Assembly (NCBI GenBank): GCA_963737015.1
Contig: CAVTQZ010000001.1
Location: forward strand, 1,178,001-1,242,000
Reading direction: 5' to 3'
DNA: 64,000 bases
Origin: CAVTQZ01 sp963737015
GTDB taxonomy: Bacteria > Actinomycetota > Acidimicrobiia > Acidimicrobiales > UBA8190
Position numbers and translations under genes: made by a program. The notes beneath the pieces are model-generated. The model worked only from the letters and a program-made list of their open reading frames with translations. It did not search any database and had not been told where the DNA came from. Shown in pieces: positions 63,164 to 64,000 of the stretch. Numbering within the stretch: position 1 is the stretch's first letter; each line of letters begins with the position of its first letter.

Positions 63164-64000
63164 GTTATTTCCGCAGCTTCCGCGATGGATCGGTTGAACT
63201 CTTCAAGGGCGCTCAAACTCTGCGTCAGGCTGGCATCGTCCGCCCCCACCGGTTCGATCTCGCCGGCGGCGAAGCTGCAGTAGGCACCCAAGTCCAGCAA
63301 GCCGTTCCCGCTGATGTTCACGAGGACGACAAGCGGGGGCACGTGGCGCGGGTGCCGCGACACGACCTCCAACATCCCGGCCACCGCGTGGGCGGACTCA
63401 GGAGCGGGCAGAATGCCCTCAGTCTCGCAGAACAGCATGCCGGCCCGGAAAGAAGTGACCTGGTCGATCGCCATCGCCTCCAGGGAGCCGTCCGCCCGCA
63501 TCGCGCTCGCCAGCGGTCCGGCGCTGTGGTGCCGCAGCCCGCCTGCGTACACCAGTGGCGGCACGTAGGTGCTGCCTAGTGAGTAGACCTTCGTGATCGG
63601 GGTTGTGCCGAGAGCATCGCTTACGTCGTAGAGATAGCGACCCCGTGTCAGCTTCGGGCACGCGGCGGACTCGACGGCGACCAGCCGAATCGACGTCCCG
63701 GAGTCCTCCGCCGCACCTAGCAAGGGCAGCGCGATGCCGCCGAAGTTCGATCCGGCGCCCATGCAGGCAATGACGCAGTCGGGGAACTCGCCCAGCAGGG
63801 CCATCTGCGAGATGGCCTCCTGGCCGATGACGGTCTGGTGGAGCAAAACCGAGTTTTCGCCACTGCCGACAGCAAACCGTGATCCGCTGTCCTCGGCTGC
63901 GAGCGCAAGAGCTTCCGCGTTGGCCACCGCCTGGGTACCGGTCGCCGCCGGATCGGCCTCGAGCACCCTCCGCCCGACGTCGGTCAGGTCGCTGGGGCTC
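63160..64000 (-). CDS. TrpB-like PLP-dependent enzyme (partial, runs off the window)
   Basis: C-terminal part of a fold-type II PLP enzyme close to TrpB2. VLLHQTVIGQEAISQMALLG, CMGAGSNFGGIALPLLG (phosphate-binding glycine loop), YAGGLRHHSAGPL, FCETEGILPAPESAHAV and LVNISGNGLLDL all match TrpB2 blocks. The frame stays open to base 64000 (SPSDLTDVGRR precedes a GTG at 63966), so the start and the Schiff-base Lys lie outside. TrpB2-like proteins perform beta-replacement on serine-like substrates, using indole or other nucleophiles. Its stop overlaps the dehydrogenase start by 4 bases, so it belongs to this operon. It could supply an unusual amino acid for the adenylating enzyme. Confidence 0.85.
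   Translation of the reverse strand, partial: SPSDLTDVGRRVLEADPAATGTQAVANAEALALAAEDSGSRFAVGSGENSVLLHQTVIGQEAISQMALLGEFPDCVIACMGAGSNFGGIALPLLGAAEDSGTSIRLVAVESAACPKLTRGRYLYDVSDALGTTPITKVYSLGSTYVPPLVYAGGLRHHSAGPLASAMRADGSLEAMAIDQVTSFRAGMLFCETEGILPAPESAHAVAGMLEVVSRHPRHVPPLVVLVNISGNGLLDLGAYCSFAAGEIEPVGADDASLTQSLSALEEFNRSIAEAAEIT

Overview
The window looks like chromosomal DNA of a mid-to-high-GC actinobacterium. The 42-residue repeats of the GYWMVASDGG / GDAGFYGSTG type, the threonine-rich linkers on secreted glycosidases, and the frequent GTG/TTG starts all fit Actinobacteria, possibly Acidimicrobiia. That placement is an inference from gene style, not from a marker gene. I saw no rRNA, tRNA, CRISPR array, insertion sequence or phage gene.

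Positions 1-40600 form a large, mosaic cell-surface polysaccharide locus. It holds about twenty glycosyltransferases (GT4, GT2, one GT32-like, one DUF6492-like, one GT-C-like membrane protein), a Wzz-like and a Wzy-like protein (2632-5238), an ABC exporter pair of the Wzm/Wzt type (20234-22376), and a polyprenyl-phosphate sugar-1-phosphate transferase (35524-37146) that probably starts the repeat unit. There is also a sugar-nucleotide pair (glucose-1-phosphate cytidylyltransferase-like plus an extended SDR, 32916-34636), two left-handed beta-helix acyltransferases, an acyl carrier protein with a dedicated AMP-ligase (11412-13365), and several small methyltransferases. Genes lie on both strands in short operons. 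Two of these are tightly coupled by 4-base stop/start overlaps: 22376-26426 (+) and 30172-34636 (-).

Positions 40585-51800 carry secreted or membrane-anchored glycosidases: one GH16 and three paralogous GH5 proteins that share an N-terminal beta-sandwich-like module. The first GH5 ends in six copies of a 42-residue repeat. These could trim or remodel the exported glucan or mannan. Positions 51961-55394 are a GT4 / sulfotransferase / GT4 operon, suggesting a sulfated glycan.

The right end (56585-64000) is different. It has an NRPS adenylation-domain fragment, an LpxL-like acyltransferase, and a leftward four-gene operon of TrpB-like PLP enzyme, acyl-CoA dehydrogenase, free-standing adenylating enzyme and a LanB-type glutamylation-domain protein with no elimination domain. 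The adenylating enzyme and dehydrogenase resemble the PltF/PltE (RedM/RedW) pair that turns L-proline into pyrrole-2-carboxyl thioester. Pairing them with a tRNA-dependent LanB half is unusual and is the best candidate here for an undescribed pathway.

Several genes are interrupted by single-base frameshifts (methyltransferases near 6830, 26910 and 48928; GH5 near 46600; hydrolase near 56318; sulfotransferase near 53390). The number suggests either gene decay in a rearranging locus or base-calling indels in the source assembly.
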